Assembly: GCA_031253995.1 (NCBI GenBank)
Contig: JAIRVG010000065.1
Location: 124,001 to 188,000 of the forward strand
DNA length: 64,000 bases
Direction: 5' to 3'
Source of the DNA: Paucimonas sp.
GTDB taxonomy: Bacteria; Pseudomonadota; Gammaproteobacteria; Pseudomonadales; Pseudomonadaceae
Shown: one piece after another, positions 33,204 to 39,870 of the stretch
How the letters are laid out: each line of letters opens with the position of its first letter
How positions within the stretch are numbered: the first letter of the stretch is position 1
Notes under the pieces: generated by a model
What the model was told of the DNA's origin: nothing
Database searches by the model: none
The model's input: only the letters and a program-made list of their open reading frames with translations
Translations under genes and position numbers: made by a program

Positions 33204-33842
33204 TCAATCAGCACGGTACGCCCGCAGGAACAACTCCACCACCTCCCGCACATGCACCTCGGCGGCCTCCGTCGTCAACGGCTCCCCGCACCCCAGCAAC
33301 AGCCGGAAATTCGCCCCGCCCTTGAGCAGGCAGAAAAAGTGCTCTGCCGCCGTAGACGGATTTGCAATCCGCAGCATGCCGCGCTCGCTGGCCAGGCGCA
33401 GCATTGCCTCCGTCTCGCCGAGGATCCGCTGCGGCCCCGCCTCGTAGAAAATCTGCCCTAACTGCGGATCCTGCGGACCCTGGGTGATGATCAGGCGGTG
33501 CAGCTTGATCGAGTGATCGCTGTTGATCAGCACCTGGAAACCCCGGCCGATATTCATCAGCACCTGCTCCAGCGGCATGCCTTCGGGCAGTTCGAAGATC
33601 AGCCCTGGCAACTGCGCCTGGCAGGTGGCGAGGATGGCCTCGGTGAACAGGTTTTCCTTGTCGTTGAAGTGACTGTAGACCGTCAGTTTCGATACACCTG
33701 CCGCTGTTGCGACCGCATCCATGCTGGTGTTGGCATAGCCATTGGTGAGAAACAGCTCCTTGGCGGCTTCGAGAATGGCGTGGCGCTTGGCCAGGTCCTT
33801 GGGCCGTCCTGGGCCGCTGGATACGGTGGGATCTTGGGGCAT
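33204..33842 (-). CDS. TetR-family repressor, possibly MexL-like
   Basis: 212 aa. N-terminal helix-turn-helix region (KRHAILEAAKELFLTNGYAN, AAGVSKLTVYSHFNDKENLF), then a C-terminal TetR_C helical ligand domain with LLKGGANFRLLLG. The start at 33842 (Met-Pro-Gln-Asp) is chosen; upstream Met at 33881 would add a hydrophobic tag. In P. aeruginosa the mexJK pump is preceded by divergent mexL, a TetR gene of about this length. Here a MexJK-like pair lies 5 kb to the right, so this could be its displaced repressor. That link is inference. Confidence 0.82.
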   Translation of the reverse strand: MPQDPTVSSGPGRPKDLAKRHAILEAAKELFLTNGYANTSMDAVATAAGVSKLTVYSHFNDKENLFTEAILATCQAQLPGLIFELPEGMPLEQVLMNIGRGFQVLINSDHSIKLHRLIITQGPQDPQLGQIFYEAGPQRILGETEAMLRLASERGMLRIANPSTAAEHFFCLLKGGANFRLLLGCGEPLTTEAAEVHVREVVELFLRAYRAD

Positions 33843-33897
33843 GGGGCACTTTTGCAGGTTTTGAAGCGGTAGATAGTACAACGTTACCGGGTGGACG

Positions 33898-33922
33898 CCA
33901 TCGCGGGCGTTGCCCGCGATGG
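33898..33922 (-). terminator. GC-rich hairpin between tautomerase and TetR genes
   Basis: CCATCGCGGGC, loop GTT, GCCCGCGATGG: perfect 11-base stem, 11 bases after the tautomerase stop. No T-tract; may be a single REP-type palindrome. Confidence 0.5.
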
Positions 33923-33932
33923 TCTCCGACCG

Positions 33933-34136
33933 CTATCCCTCCTTGCTGCGATATTCCGTGGTGGTCATCCCCGCGTACCCCCAGTTATCGGTGTCCACCT
34001 CCTCGATCACGATATGGGTCAGGTCCGGCCGCTTGCCGAGGACCCGTTCCAGGGTCTCGGTGAATTCCCGGATGACCTGGGCTTTCTGTTCCCGGGTCAC
34101 TCCGTCGCGGGTGATGCGAAGGCTTACGAAAGGCAT
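33933..34136 (-). CDS. 4-oxalocrotonate tautomerase family protein
   Basis: 67 aa. Starts Met-Pro, so the catalytic Pro1 amine will be exposed after Met removal. The sequence PFVSLRITRDGVTREQKAQV followed by a HIVIEEVDTDNWGYAGM segment matches small tautomerases of the PptA/YdcE kind. Transcribed leftward just after the SDR (31-base gap), so the two probably form one unit controlled by the divergent LysR gene. Substrate unknown. Confidence 0.88.
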   Translation of the reverse strand: MPFVSLRITRDGVTREQKAQVIREFTETLERVLGKRPDLTHIVIEEVDTDNWGYAGMTTTEYRSKEG

Positions 34137-34167
34137 GTCGTGCGCTCCTGTGTGATGGGTTGTCCGG

Positions 34168-34899
34168 TTACCACTTGCCTGCGCTCATGCCGCCATCCAC
34201 CGGCAGGACCGCGCCGGTGGTGAAGTCGGCACCCGCCAGGTACAGCACCGCGTCAACGATGTCTTCGATGCGCCCGATCCGGCCGCTGGGTTGCAGGCCA
34301 GCGAGGAAGCCGTGGATCGCCGGGTCGTGCATCGGCGTCTCGATGATGCCGGGCGCTACCGCGTTGACCTGGATATTGTGCGGCGACAGCTCCAGGGCCA
34401 GGGCACGGGTCATCTGGTTGAGACCGCCCTTGATCAGCACCGGCAGCGCCGCCGGCACCGCCTGGTTGGCCTGCAATGCCACGGCCGCGGTGATGTTGAT
34501 GATCTTGCCCTGCTGGCGCTCGATCATGTGCCGCGCCGCGACCTGCGAAGCGTAGACCACGCCCTTGAGGTTGGTTTCCAGCAGGCTCTCCAGCTCCGCT
34601 GGGGTGTAGTCGGTGAAGGGCTTGGGCAGGAAGAAGCCGGCGTTGTTGACCAGCACGTCGACCGCGCCAAAGGTCTCGATCGCTGCCTTGAACAGCTGTT
34701 CCGCGGTCTCCGGCCGGGCGATGTCACCGGCGACACCGATGTAGTTCGCCGGGTTGCCCAGCGCCAGCTTGCTCTCCCACAGCCGCTCCTCGCTGCGGGC
34801 ATTGCCCACGACGTTGTAGCCACGCGCCAGGAAAGCCCGGGCCAGGCCCAGGCCGATACCGCTGGAAGTGCCAGTGATCACGACGGTCTGCTTGCTCAT
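34168..34899 (-). CDS. SDR-family protein lacking the catalytic Tyr
   Basis: 243 aa. Rossmann motif TGTSSGIG at residues 10-17, NNAG at 85-88 and the tetrad Asn (N110) are present. The expected YxxxK reads PxxxK: P153 replaces Tyr while K157 is retained, and the catalytic Ser region reads NITAAVAL without a Ser. This indicates a divergent or non-oxidoreductase SDR. The C-terminus (GAVLPVDGGMSAGKW) is classical. ATG at 34899 has GCGGAG upstream. Divergent from a LysR gene (120-base gap) and followed by a tautomerase gene. Confidence 0.85.
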   Translation of the reverse strand: MSKQTVVITGTSSGIGLGLARAFLARGYNVVGNARSEERLWESKLALGNPANYIGVAGDIARPETAEQLFKAAIETFGAVDVLVNNAGFFLPKPFTDYTPAELESLLETNLKGVVYASQVAARHMIERQQGKIINITAAVALQANQAVPAALPVLIKGGLNQMTRALALELSPHNIQVNAVAPGIIETPMHDPAIHGFLAGLQPSGRIGRIEDIVDAVLYLAGADFTTGAVLPVDGGMSAGKW

Positions 34900-35000
34900 G
34901 ATGTTTCTCCGCAAAGGTTTCGAAAGGGTGATCAGCGCGCTGTTGGCAGCCACTATATTTTTGCGGTGGAAAGGGATAAACAGACCTTCGAGCACTTCAG

Positions 35001-35020
35001 TTGATACACGGTGTAATCAA
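35001..35020. promoter_or_regulatory. Candidate operator overlapping the LysR translation start
   Basis: TTGATACACGGTGTAATCAA: an inverted repeat (TTGAT-ACAC-G-GTGT-A-ATCAA) imperfect by one inserted base. It occupies the position where the ribosome site should be, and no Shine-Dalgarno sequence is visible there. Suggests autoregulation of the LysR gene or a leaderless start. Confidence 0.4.
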
Positions 35021-35946
35021 TGGCGAAACGACAATTCGACGATGTGCTGCTGGGCAGCATCGAGCTGTTCTGCCTGGCGGCGGAGGAAGGCAGCTTCACG
35101 GCGGCGGCGCTGTCCGCGGGGGTGACGCCGGCGGCGGTGAGCCGTTCGGTGGCGCGTCTGGAAGAACGTCTTGGTGTGCGCCTGTTCGTCCGCACCACCC
35201 GCAACATCCGTCTGACCGAAGGCGGGCGCAGTTACTACGAGCAATGCCGGCAGGCCCTGACTCAACTGGTCGAGGCCGAGCGCGGCGTGATGGGGCAGCA
35301 ACTGCAGCCGACAGGCACCCTGCGCATCAGCCTGCCCACCACCTACGGTCATCACCGCATCCTGCCGCTGCTGGCGGAGTTTCGTGGGCGCTATCCGAAG
35401 GTCAGCGTCGATATCCACTTGAGCAATCGCAATATCGATTTCGTCGGTGAAGGCTATGACGCGGCCATCCGCGTGCGTGCGCAGCCGGACTCGACGCTGA
35501 TCGCGCGGCTGCTGGAAGACGCCGCGCTGGTGGTGATCGCAACGCCCGAATACCTGGCCCGGGTTGGCGAGCCGCTGTCGCTGGCGGAGCTGGAGCGGCA
35601 CGAATGCATCCAGTTCGAACTGCCCAGCAGCGGGCGGCGTATCAGTTGGCTGTTCCATGAAGACGGCGAGCCGCGGGAGATTCTCGGCGAGGGTGGCTAT
35701 GTCTGCTCCGACGATGTGCTCGGCGGCGTGACCCTGGCCAAGAGCGGCGCGGGGTTGTTCCAGACCTATCGCTTCATCGTCGAGCGCGAGCTGGCCGACG
35801 GGACGCTGGTGGAGGTGCTGAAGGACTTCGGCGGGCGCTCGCGGCCGTTCAGCCTGCTGTATCCGCATGGCCGGCATGTGCCGCTGCGGTTGCGGGCGTT
35901 CATTGATTTCCTGATGGAGAAGAAGGGCGCCTGGGAGAGCGCTTGA
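35020..35946 (+). CDS. LysR-family regulator (divergent from SDR-tautomerase)
   Basis: 308 aa. N-terminal winged HTH (FCLAAEEGSFTAAALSAGVT, then AVSRSVARLEERLGVRLFVR), followed by the periplasmic-binding-like effector domain (GTLRISLPTTYGHHRILPLL, YDAAIRVRAQPDSTLIARLL). Belongs to the CrgA/DmlR-like group by the RTTRNIRLTEGG and G-x-L-R-I-S-L-P pattern. Divergent arrangement suggests it controls the SDR and tautomerase genes. Effector unknown. Confidence 0.9.
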   Translation: MAKRQFDDVLLGSIELFCLAAEEGSFTAAALSAGVTPAAVSRSVARLEERLGVRLFVRTTRNIRLTEGGRSYYEQCRQALTQLVEAERGVMGQQLQPTGTLRISLPTTYGHHRILPLLAEFRGRYPKVSVDIHLSNRNIDFVGEGYDAAIRVRAQPDSTLIARLLEDAALVVIATPEYLARVGEPLSLAELERHECIQFELPSSGRRISWLFHEDGEPREILGEGGYVCSDDVLGGVTLAKSGAGLFQTYRFIVERELADGTLVEVLKDFGGRSRPFSLLYPHGRHVPLRLRAFIDFLMEKKGAWESA

Positions 35947-35972
35947 GCCCGCTCCCACAGGTTTCCGCCAAG

Positions 35973-36821
35973 TCAGTGGGACTTGGCTTCACCCAGCTTG
36001 CTGACCAACGCCTTGCCCAGTTCATGGTCGGAAAACGGGTTTTGCCCGGTGATCAGTTCCCGATCCACCACCACGTTCGGACTCCAGGCCTGGGCATAGC
36101 TCATGTTGCCACCTGCGCCCTCCATCGCCCTGGCCGGGTAGAACAGGATGCGATCGCCATTCAATGAGCTTTCGAATACCTGCTCTTCGGCGTCGGCGAA
36201 GATGGTCATGCGATAGCCCTGGTAGATCCAGTCCTTGGCGGCCGGCTTTTCGCCCCGCGCCAGCGCTGCCTGGTAGGCCGCCGGATCGGCCTGGGCCGAA
36301 AGCAGGGAAATCGGGCCGTGGCAGATCGCCGCGGTCGGCTTGCCGGCCTGGTGGAAGTGTCGCAGCAGGGCGCCGACCTCCGGGTTGTTGGCAAGGTCGA
36401 TCAGCGGTGCGTGACCGCCGGGGATCAGCAAGCCAGCGTAGTGATCCAGGTCGCCGGCGAGCACTTCCTCGAGCGACAGGGTGTCGTCGATGCCCGGCAG
36501 GCTCGCCACCAGTTTCTGGATGCGCTTCATCTCCGTGGCGTCACCCGCGAAGTACTGCGGGTCCACCGAGCGCTCGTCGACGCTCGGCGCATTGCCCTTC
36601 GGCGTCACCAGCACCAGCTTGTAGCCGGCCTTGAGCAGATGGTCGGCGGGTACGCCGAATTCGTTGAGGTAGTAACCGGTGGCGTATTGCTTGCCATCGT
36701 TCAGCGGCAGGCGGTTTTCGCTGGACAGCAGTACCAGCACTTCGCCCTTGGGCGCGGCGGTGGCGGACGCGGAAAGCAGGGCGCCGGCGACTGCCATGGC
36801 CAGTCGGGTGGTCTTGGTCAT
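35973..36821 (-). CDS. Periplasmic DJ-1/PfpI-family protein
   Basis: 282 aa. Cleavable signal peptide (RLAMAVAGALLSASATAAPK) and a DJ-1/PfpI (class I glutamine amidotransferase-like) domain with the nucleophile elbow Cys in AAICHGPISLL and an upstream GLLIPGGHAPL motif; the length and inserts resemble Hsp31/YajL-type glyoxalase III/chaperone homologues. Export is unusual for the superfamily, where most members are cytosolic. ATG at 36821 with AGGA upstream. Follows the ABM monooxygenase gene by 16 bases. Confidence 0.85.
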   Translation of the reverse strand: MTKTTRLAMAVAGALLSASATAAPKGEVLVLLSSENRLPLNDGKQYATGYYLNEFGVPADHLLKAGYKLVLVTPKGNAPSVDERSVDPQYFAGDATEMKRIQKLVASLPGIDDTLSLEEVLAGDLDHYAGLLIPGGHAPLIDLANNPEVGALLRHFHQAGKPTAAICHGPISLLSAQADPAAYQAALARGEKPAAKDWIYQGYRMTIFADAEEQVFESSLNGDRILFYPARAMEGAGGNMSYAQAWSPNVVVDRELITGQNPFSDHELGKALVSKLGEAKSH

Positions 36822-36837
36822 GAGAAAGGTCCTGAAA

Positions 36838-37143
36838 TCAGTTGAGCGGGGCAAGGTCCAGCGCACGGGCGAGGCGAACCTCGGTGGGCGCGGCCAGCCA
36901 GGCGGCGGTGGTGCTCCGGTAGTGCTGGTAGTGGGCACTCTGGCGATGGGCGTCCACGGCGGCGGCGTCGACATAGAGTTCGAACAGGTCGAATGCCAGG
37001 GCCTCGCCTTGGCGGATAAACAGGTCGTAGCGCAGGTTGCCCGGTTCGGCGCGGGACTGCCGGACCATCGTCCGCAGGGCTTGCTCCACCTGGTCACGGT
37101 GTTCGGCTTGGGGGTAGATGCTGGCGAAGATGCTGATGCTCAT
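36838..37143 (-). CDS. Antibiotic biosynthesis monooxygenase (ABM) family protein
   Basis: 101 aa ferredoxin-like dimeric alpha/beta barrel. SISIFASIYPQAEHRDQVEQ, RAEPGNLRYDLFIRQ, FELYVDAAAVDAHRQSAHYQ are the ABM/YgiN signature. YgiN-type members act on quinols; others on methylglyoxal or aromatic compounds. Same leftward unit as the periplasmic DJ-1 gene, divergent from a LysR gene (89 bases). Together this looks like a small reactive-carbonyl or quinone response module, by inference. Confidence 0.85.
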   Translation of the reverse strand: MSISIFASIYPQAEHRDQVEQALRTMVRQSRAEPGNLRYDLFIRQGEALAFDLFELYVDAAAVDAHRQSAHYQHYRSTTAAWLAAPTEVRLARALDLAPLN

Positions 37144-37232
37144 GAGAGGGCTCCCGAGGGTCGATGGACGTCATCTTCCGACAGTCACTATGATTCGGGA
37201 ATTCGAAAGCCTTTATCACAGTCTTCCAAAAA

Positions 37233-38141
37233 ATGAATATCGCCAGGAAAGATCTCAACCTGCTGCTGGTCTTCCATGTGCTGTACCAGGAGCGCAATGC
37301 CTCGGTCGCCGCCGAGCGCATGTCCCTCAGCCAACCCGCGCTGAGCCACAAGCTGAACAAGCTGCGCCATCAGTTTGGCGACCCGCTGTTCGTTCGCGCA
37401 CCTCGCGGGCTGACGCCGACGCCCCGGGCCCATGAACTGGCGCCGCGGGTGCAGCAACTGGTGGGAGACCTGGAAGCCTTCTACGACTTGTGCGACGGCC
37501 AGGACTTCCTCGACCGTGCCGAGCGCCTGCACCTCTACAGCACCGACTACATGGAGCAGATCCTGCTGCCGCGACTCTTGCCGGTGCTGCGCAGGGAGGC
37601 GCCGAACCTGGTGCTGATCACCCACAACACTCGCGGCGCGCTGCCCCGGGAAGAGCTGGAAAAGGGCACCTGCGACCTGGCCATCGCCGGTTTCTACACC
37701 GACCTGCCGGAGACGTTTCACCAGCAGCGGTTGCTCGGCGAGGATTTCGTCGTGCTTGCCTCCGGGGACAATCCTCGCCTGGCCAAGGGGCTGGATCTGC
37801 AGGCGTTCATCGACTGCGAACACCTGATCACCACGCTGACCGGTGATCTCGATGGCCTGGTGGACCGGGCATTGAAGGCGAGGGGGCTGGAGCGTCGGGT
37901 GGTGGCGGGGCTCTCCAGCTTCATCGCACCCACCCGGCTGGTGCGGGGTACCGATCTGCTGCTGACCTGCCTGCGCTCGTTGGCCGAGGAAGCGGTGGCA
38001 CGGGATCCTGACCTGAGTCTGCACCCGTTGCCACTGGAGCTGCCGCAGGTGGAAGTGATGCAGATCTGGCATGCGCGGACCCACGGGGACCGCTTGCGGA
38101 GCTGGTTCCGGCAGCGGGTGTTCGAGTCGTTGCAGGGGTAG
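37233..38141 (+). CDS. LysR-family regulator (divergent from ABM/DJ-1)
   Basis: 302 aa. DLNLLLVFHVLYQERNASVA HTH, then PALSHKLNKLRHQFGDPLFV and the GLTPTPRAHEL wing: the NodD/LinR-like subgroup. Effector domain follows with LHLYSTDYMEQILLPRLLPV. The intergenic region holds TTCG-N6-CGAA at 37194-37207, a possible LysR-type site. Probable regulator of the ABM and DJ-1 genes. Confidence 0.9.
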   Translation: MNIARKDLNLLLVFHVLYQERNASVAAERMSLSQPALSHKLNKLRHQFGDPLFVRAPRGLTPTPRAHELAPRVQQLVGDLEAFYDLCDGQDFLDRAERLHLYSTDYMEQILLPRLLPVLRREAPNLVLITHNTRGALPREELEKGTCDLAIAGFYTDLPETFHQQRLLGEDFVVLASGDNPRLAKGLDLQAFIDCEHLITTLTGDLDGLVDRALKARGLERRVVAGLSSFIAPTRLVRGTDLLLTCLRSLAEEAVARDPDLSLHPLPLELPQVEVMQIWHARTHGDRLRSWFRQRVFESLQG

Positions 38142-38154
38142 TTCTTCAAACGAA

Positions 38155-38176
38155 ACACCCTGCCGGAGCAGGGTGT
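38155..38176 (+). terminator. Hairpin after the LysR gene
   Basis: ACACCCTGC, loop CGGA, GCAGGGTGT: perfect 9-base stem 13 bases after the stop. Weak T-tract only, so an intrinsic terminator is probable but not certain. On the minus strand it also follows the toxin stump. Confidence 0.6.
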
Positions 38177-38180
38177 CAGA

Positions 38181-38246
38181 TCAGATGCGCCACGTGGCAG
38201 CCTTGTAGACTTCGTCATCGCGTCGAGCACCGACGCAGAGAACCAT
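38181..38246 (-). pseudogene. C-terminal remnant of a RelE/ParE-family toxin
   Basis: A 21-codon frame, ten bases after the antitoxin stop, reads MVLCVGARRDDEVYKAATWR plus a final Ile and TGA. This resembles the last strand and helix of RelE-superfamily toxins (VxxVGxRxxxxVYxxA). The rest of the toxin (about 65-70 residues) is missing, and the stump sits in the order and orientation expected for a Phd-RelE operon. Best read as an internal deletion of the toxin. Confidence 0.6.
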
Positions 38247-38256
38247 CGGTGCCTGC

Positions 38257-38538
38257 CTACTTGAAGCGAGCCTCCATATCCTCGAGGCTCACCGTTTTTT
38301 CTTCGTCCAGTGTGGAAAGCCGGTCGATGGCCTTGCGCTCGGCGCGCAGGTCGTCGAGTTCATCCTGGAGTGCCTGGAATGCTGCGACGCCCATCAATAC
38401 GGCCGCTGGCTCGTTGTCCTTGAAAATCACCAGATGGGAGACCTTCCCACTGGTAACTTCCTTCAATTTCGCACTGAAGCCGCGAACCATCGCGGTAGCA
38501 GACACCGCCTGCTCGGCACGGTCAAGAAGTGCACTCAT
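38257..38538 (-). CDS. Phd/YefM-family antitoxin without an intact toxin
   Basis: 93 aa. SAKLKEVTSGKVSHLVIFKD followed by NEPAAVLMGVAAFQALQDEL is the Phd/YefM fold, with an acidic C-terminal tail (STLDEEKTVSLEDMEARF). The ATG at 38538 is preferred over an upstream Met at 38631. Such proteins repress their own promoter and neutralise a cognate toxin. The toxin gene that should follow is reduced to a stump (38181-38246), making this an orphan antitoxin. Confidence 0.82.
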   Translation of the reverse strand: MSALLDRAEQAVSATAMVRGFSAKLKEVTSGKVSHLVIFKDNEPAAVLMGVAAFQALQDELDDLRAERKAIDRLSTLDEEKTVSLEDMEARFK

Positions 38539-38763
38539 GGCTTTTGCCTCAATTTGTTTGCTCGGGCTGTCACCACGGGCAGGTGACGCATGGGGTGCAG
38601 TATATGCAATATAATGCGTAAAACAATACATCTATGAATCGCCAGATCTCTCTTCGAGAGCCTGTGGCGAAGTGCCAATCGCCACCTTTCGCAACGCAAC
38701 ACGCTGATTTAATATACCCGCCAGTCTAAAAATTCGAAGCACCCTCGCGAAAGGTCATTTCCC

Positions 38764-39864
38764 ATGTTGCGCCATGCCTTGCCCATCGCTCTGCCCGCCG
38801 TCCTGGTCGCGCTGTTGTCCGCTTGCGGACAGGAAAGCGTCCCGCCCACCGTCATCCGCCCCGCCATGGTCGTACAGCCGCAGCCCGCGTCGGCAGCGGT
38901 GGACAGCTACCCTGGCGAGGTGCGCGCGCGTTTCGAGCCGGAGCTGGCGTTTCGCATTGGCGGCAAGGTGAGCAAGCGCCTGGTGGAAGAGGGGCAGCGG
39001 GTCAAGGCTGACCAGCCGCTGGCCGAACTGGACCCGCAGGACGTGCGCCTGCAACTGGAAGCCACCCGCGCCCAGGTCGCCGCCGCCGAGGCCAACCTGA
39101 GCCTGGTGCAGGCCGAGCGCGATCGCTACAAGAAGCTGCTGGACCGGCAGATGGTCAGCCGCTCCCAGTACGACAACGCGGAAAACCTCTATCGCGCCGG
39201 CCAGGCGCGCCTCAAGCAGATGCGCGCCGAGTTCGACGTGGCCGGCAACCAGGCTGGTTATTCGGTATTGCGCGCCTCCCAGGATGGCGTGGTGTCCAAG
39301 CGCCAGGTGGAAGTGGGCCAGGTGGTGGCCGCCGGGCAGACGGTGTTCACCCTCGCCGCCGATGGCGAGCGCGAGGTGCTGATCAGCCTGCCGGAGCAGA
39401 ATTTCGGCCGCTTCGCCGTGGGCCAGGCGGTTGCCGTGGAGCTCTGGTCGCAACCGGGCCAGCGCTTCGACGGGCGCATCCGTGAGCTGTCGCCCGCCGC
39501 CGATCCGCGCTCGCGGACCTTCGCCGCGCGCATCGCCTTCAACACCGGCAAGGTCCCGGCCGAGCTGGGCCAGAGCGCCCGGGTGTTCATCCAGCACGCC
39601 GAGCAGATCCCCCTGGCGGTGCCGCTGTCGGCCCTCAGCGCGGAGAACGGCCAGACCTACGTCTGGCGCGTCGATGCCAACAACACCCTGCAGCGCGTCC
39701 CGGTACGGGTCGGTGCCTACGGCCAGGACAGCGTGCCCGTGCTCGAAGGCCTCAGCGCTTCCGACTGGGTGGTCGCCGCCGGCGGCCACGTGCTGCACGA
39801 AGGACAACAGGTACGGCCGGTGGACCGGTCCAATCGCACGGTGAATCTGGCGGCCAAGGAGTAA
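38764..39864 (+). CDS. mexJ: RND efflux periplasmic adaptor, MexJ-like
   Basis: 366 aa membrane-fusion lipoprotein with lipobox LLSAC (Cys21). The barrel-sandwich half starts YPGEVRARFEPELAFRIGGK, a coiled-coil hairpin covers about 95-150 and a beta-barrel follows (SPAADPRSRTFAARIAFNTG). It bridges the inner-membrane pump to an outer-membrane channel; no channel gene is nearby, as for MexJK, which borrows OprM or OpmH. The name rests on length, gene order near rsmJ and plsB, and the lack of an OMF gene. Coupled to the pump gene with a 6-base gap. Confidence 0.75.
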   Translation: MLRHALPIALPAVLVALLSACGQESVPPTVIRPAMVVQPQPASAAVDSYPGEVRARFEPELAFRIGGKVSKRLVEEGQRVKADQPLAELDPQDVRLQLEATRAQVAAAEANLSLVQAERDRYKKLLDRQMVSRSQYDNAENLYRAGQARLKQMRAEFDVAGNQAGYSVLRASQDGVVSKRQVEVGQVVAAGQTVFTLAADGEREVLISLPEQNFGRFAVGQAVAVELWSQPGQRFDGRIRELSPAADPRSRTFAARIAFNTGKVPAELGQSARVFIQHAEQIPLAVPLSALSAENGQTYVWRVDANNTLQRVPVRVGAYGQDSVPVLEGLSASDWVVAAGGHVLHEGQQVRPVDRSNRTVNLAAKE

Positions 39865-39870
39865 GTCCCC

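Noticed and set aside
33204..33842. Firm naming of the TetR gene as mexL
   Set aside because: Not adjacent to the pump; similarity could not be checked, so left as a possibility.
38257..38631. Longer antitoxin start at 38631
   Set aside because: Adds 31 residues not typical of Phd/YefM; the Met at 38538 gives the usual length.
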